From positions 140,516 to 204,515 of the forward strand of contig JAJQDI010000018.1 of the NCBI GenBank assembly GCA_021202275.1: 64,000 nucleotides of DNA, in the 5' to 3' direction. The translations under genes were made by a program, and so were the position numbers. How positions within the stretch are numbered: position 1 is the first letter of the stretch; each line of letters starts with the position of its first letter. The notes under the pieces are model-generated. The model made no database searches. It was not told the DNA's origin and saw only the letters and a program-made list of their open reading frames with translations. Source of the stretch: Bacteroides sp. (GTDB lineage: Bacteria; Bacteroidota; Bacteroidia; Bacteroidales; Bacteroidaceae). Positions 63,731-64,000 of the stretch are shown here, piece after piece.

Positions 63731-64000
63731 TTATTTTCTTACGATATCCATCGTACGCAGGAAATATTCCGAATACCGGATACCCCAGAGATCGTACCGG
63801 TCCAGTTGCGTCGGCATCTTCTCCACAAACCGCTCTCACGACTTCGCCTCCGGAACAGACCAGGCATTCTCGGACAAAGCCGCCAGCCTAGGGAATACAC
63901 CAAACTCTACCTTGGCCGGAGTGGGGAAATATTCCGTCCACATACACGCCTGTGTCCCGATCACCCGTCGTGCCTCTTCGGCAGTGAGCTCTTCGGGAAC
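63731..64000 (-). pseudogene. GH20 beta-N-acetylhexosaminidase, C-terminal end, with an in-frame TGA
   Basis: Partial: the gene enters from beyond the window edge. The minus strand reads VPEELTAEEARRVIGTQACM, WTEYFPTPAKVEFGVFPRLA and ALSENAWSVPEAKS, then TGA (63836-63838), then ERFVEKMPTQLDRYDLWGIR ending at TAA. This is the C-terminal part of a GH20 catalytic barrel, with the active-site WTEY and SENAW motifs. The frame continues past the TGA in the normal family sequence, so the stop removes only the last 34 residues. TGG (Trp) or CGA (Arg) to TGA are simple origins. The product may still be active. Confidence 0.8.

Noticed and set aside
36217-63838. Genome-wide recoding of UGA or UAG as an explanation for the in-frame stops
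   Set aside because: TAG and TGA serve as ordinary terminal stops for intact genes here (radA and thrA end in TAG; metA and the U32 gene in TGA), and one interrupted gene uses TAG while two use TGA.
1-64000. CRISPR array
   Set aside because: No regularly spaced direct repeats with unique spacers were found; repeats seen are inverted pairs or low-complexity clusters.

Overview
The window comes from a Bacteroidota (order Bacteroidales) chromosome, most like Parabacteroides or another Tannerellaceae member. The evidence is the thrA-apgM-thrC order, Mfa/FimB-type lipoprotein fimbriae, many promoters of the Bacteroides type (-33 TTTG, about 19 nt, -7 TAnnTTTG), a tRNA without encoded CCA, lipoproteins with short lipoboxes, and START-like and DcaP-like proteins typical of the group. 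The genus is inference; no rRNA is present.

Layout. 0-5.5 kb: threonine operon on the minus strand (thrA, apgM-type putative homoserine kinase, thrC), preceded by a short Thr-rich leader ORF that looks like an attenuation peptide. 5.7-7.1 kb: an IS3/IS150-type element between two halves of a dispersed palindrome. 7.4-14 kb: radA, an FAD oxidoreductase, a LuxR-type regulator and a TonB-dependent receptor. 14-20 kb: mgtE with a switch-like leader, an SH3/zinc-ribbon lipoprotein, a U32-family protein and metA (the last three joined by ATGA overlaps), then a small 2[4Fe-4S] ferredoxin. 20-21 kb is a structured gene-free stretch. 21-27 kb: aspC, a BI-1 family protein, ribBA, an LptF/G permease, a START-like protein and tRNA-Met(CAT). 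27-32.6 kb: a GH3 (NagZ-type)/serine hydrolase fusion, a 5'-nucleotidase split over two genes, and rplS.

33-40 kb is a fimbrial operon: promoter, major fimbrillin, a strong internal hairpin, an Mfa2/FimB-like anchor, and two large paralogous fimbrillin-like lipoproteins with an extra C-terminal alpha/beta domain. The first paralog is interrupted by an in-frame TAG lying inside a perfect 10-bp stem-loop. 40-50 kb: a dicarboxylate symporter split at a T9 tract, alkaline phosphatase, a ROK kinase, and a MacB/HlyD/TolC-type efflux operon whose second permease has an in-frame TGA. 50.8-56.5 kb: a DegT-family protein lacking the PLP lysine, a Ser-rich exported protein, a CvfB-like S1 protein, and two paralogous regulators, one frameshifted. 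57-62.4 kb: a DcaP-like porin and a heterodimeric ABC exporter. 62.4-63.7 kb is a repeat-rich gene-free region, followed by the end of a GH20 hexosaminidase gene that also carries an in-frame TGA.

Two window-wide themes stand out. First, six coding regions are interrupted (three in-frame stops; three frameshifts, each beside a homopolymer or dinucleotide run). Second, several intergenic gaps are filled by related inverted repeats whose arms begin within a few bases of the flanking genes. The best candidates for undescribed biology are the threonine leader peptide, the fimbrial operon with its stop-in-hairpin and unusual C-terminal domains, and the junction-filling repeat families. All family assignments are from reading the sequence; no database search was run.
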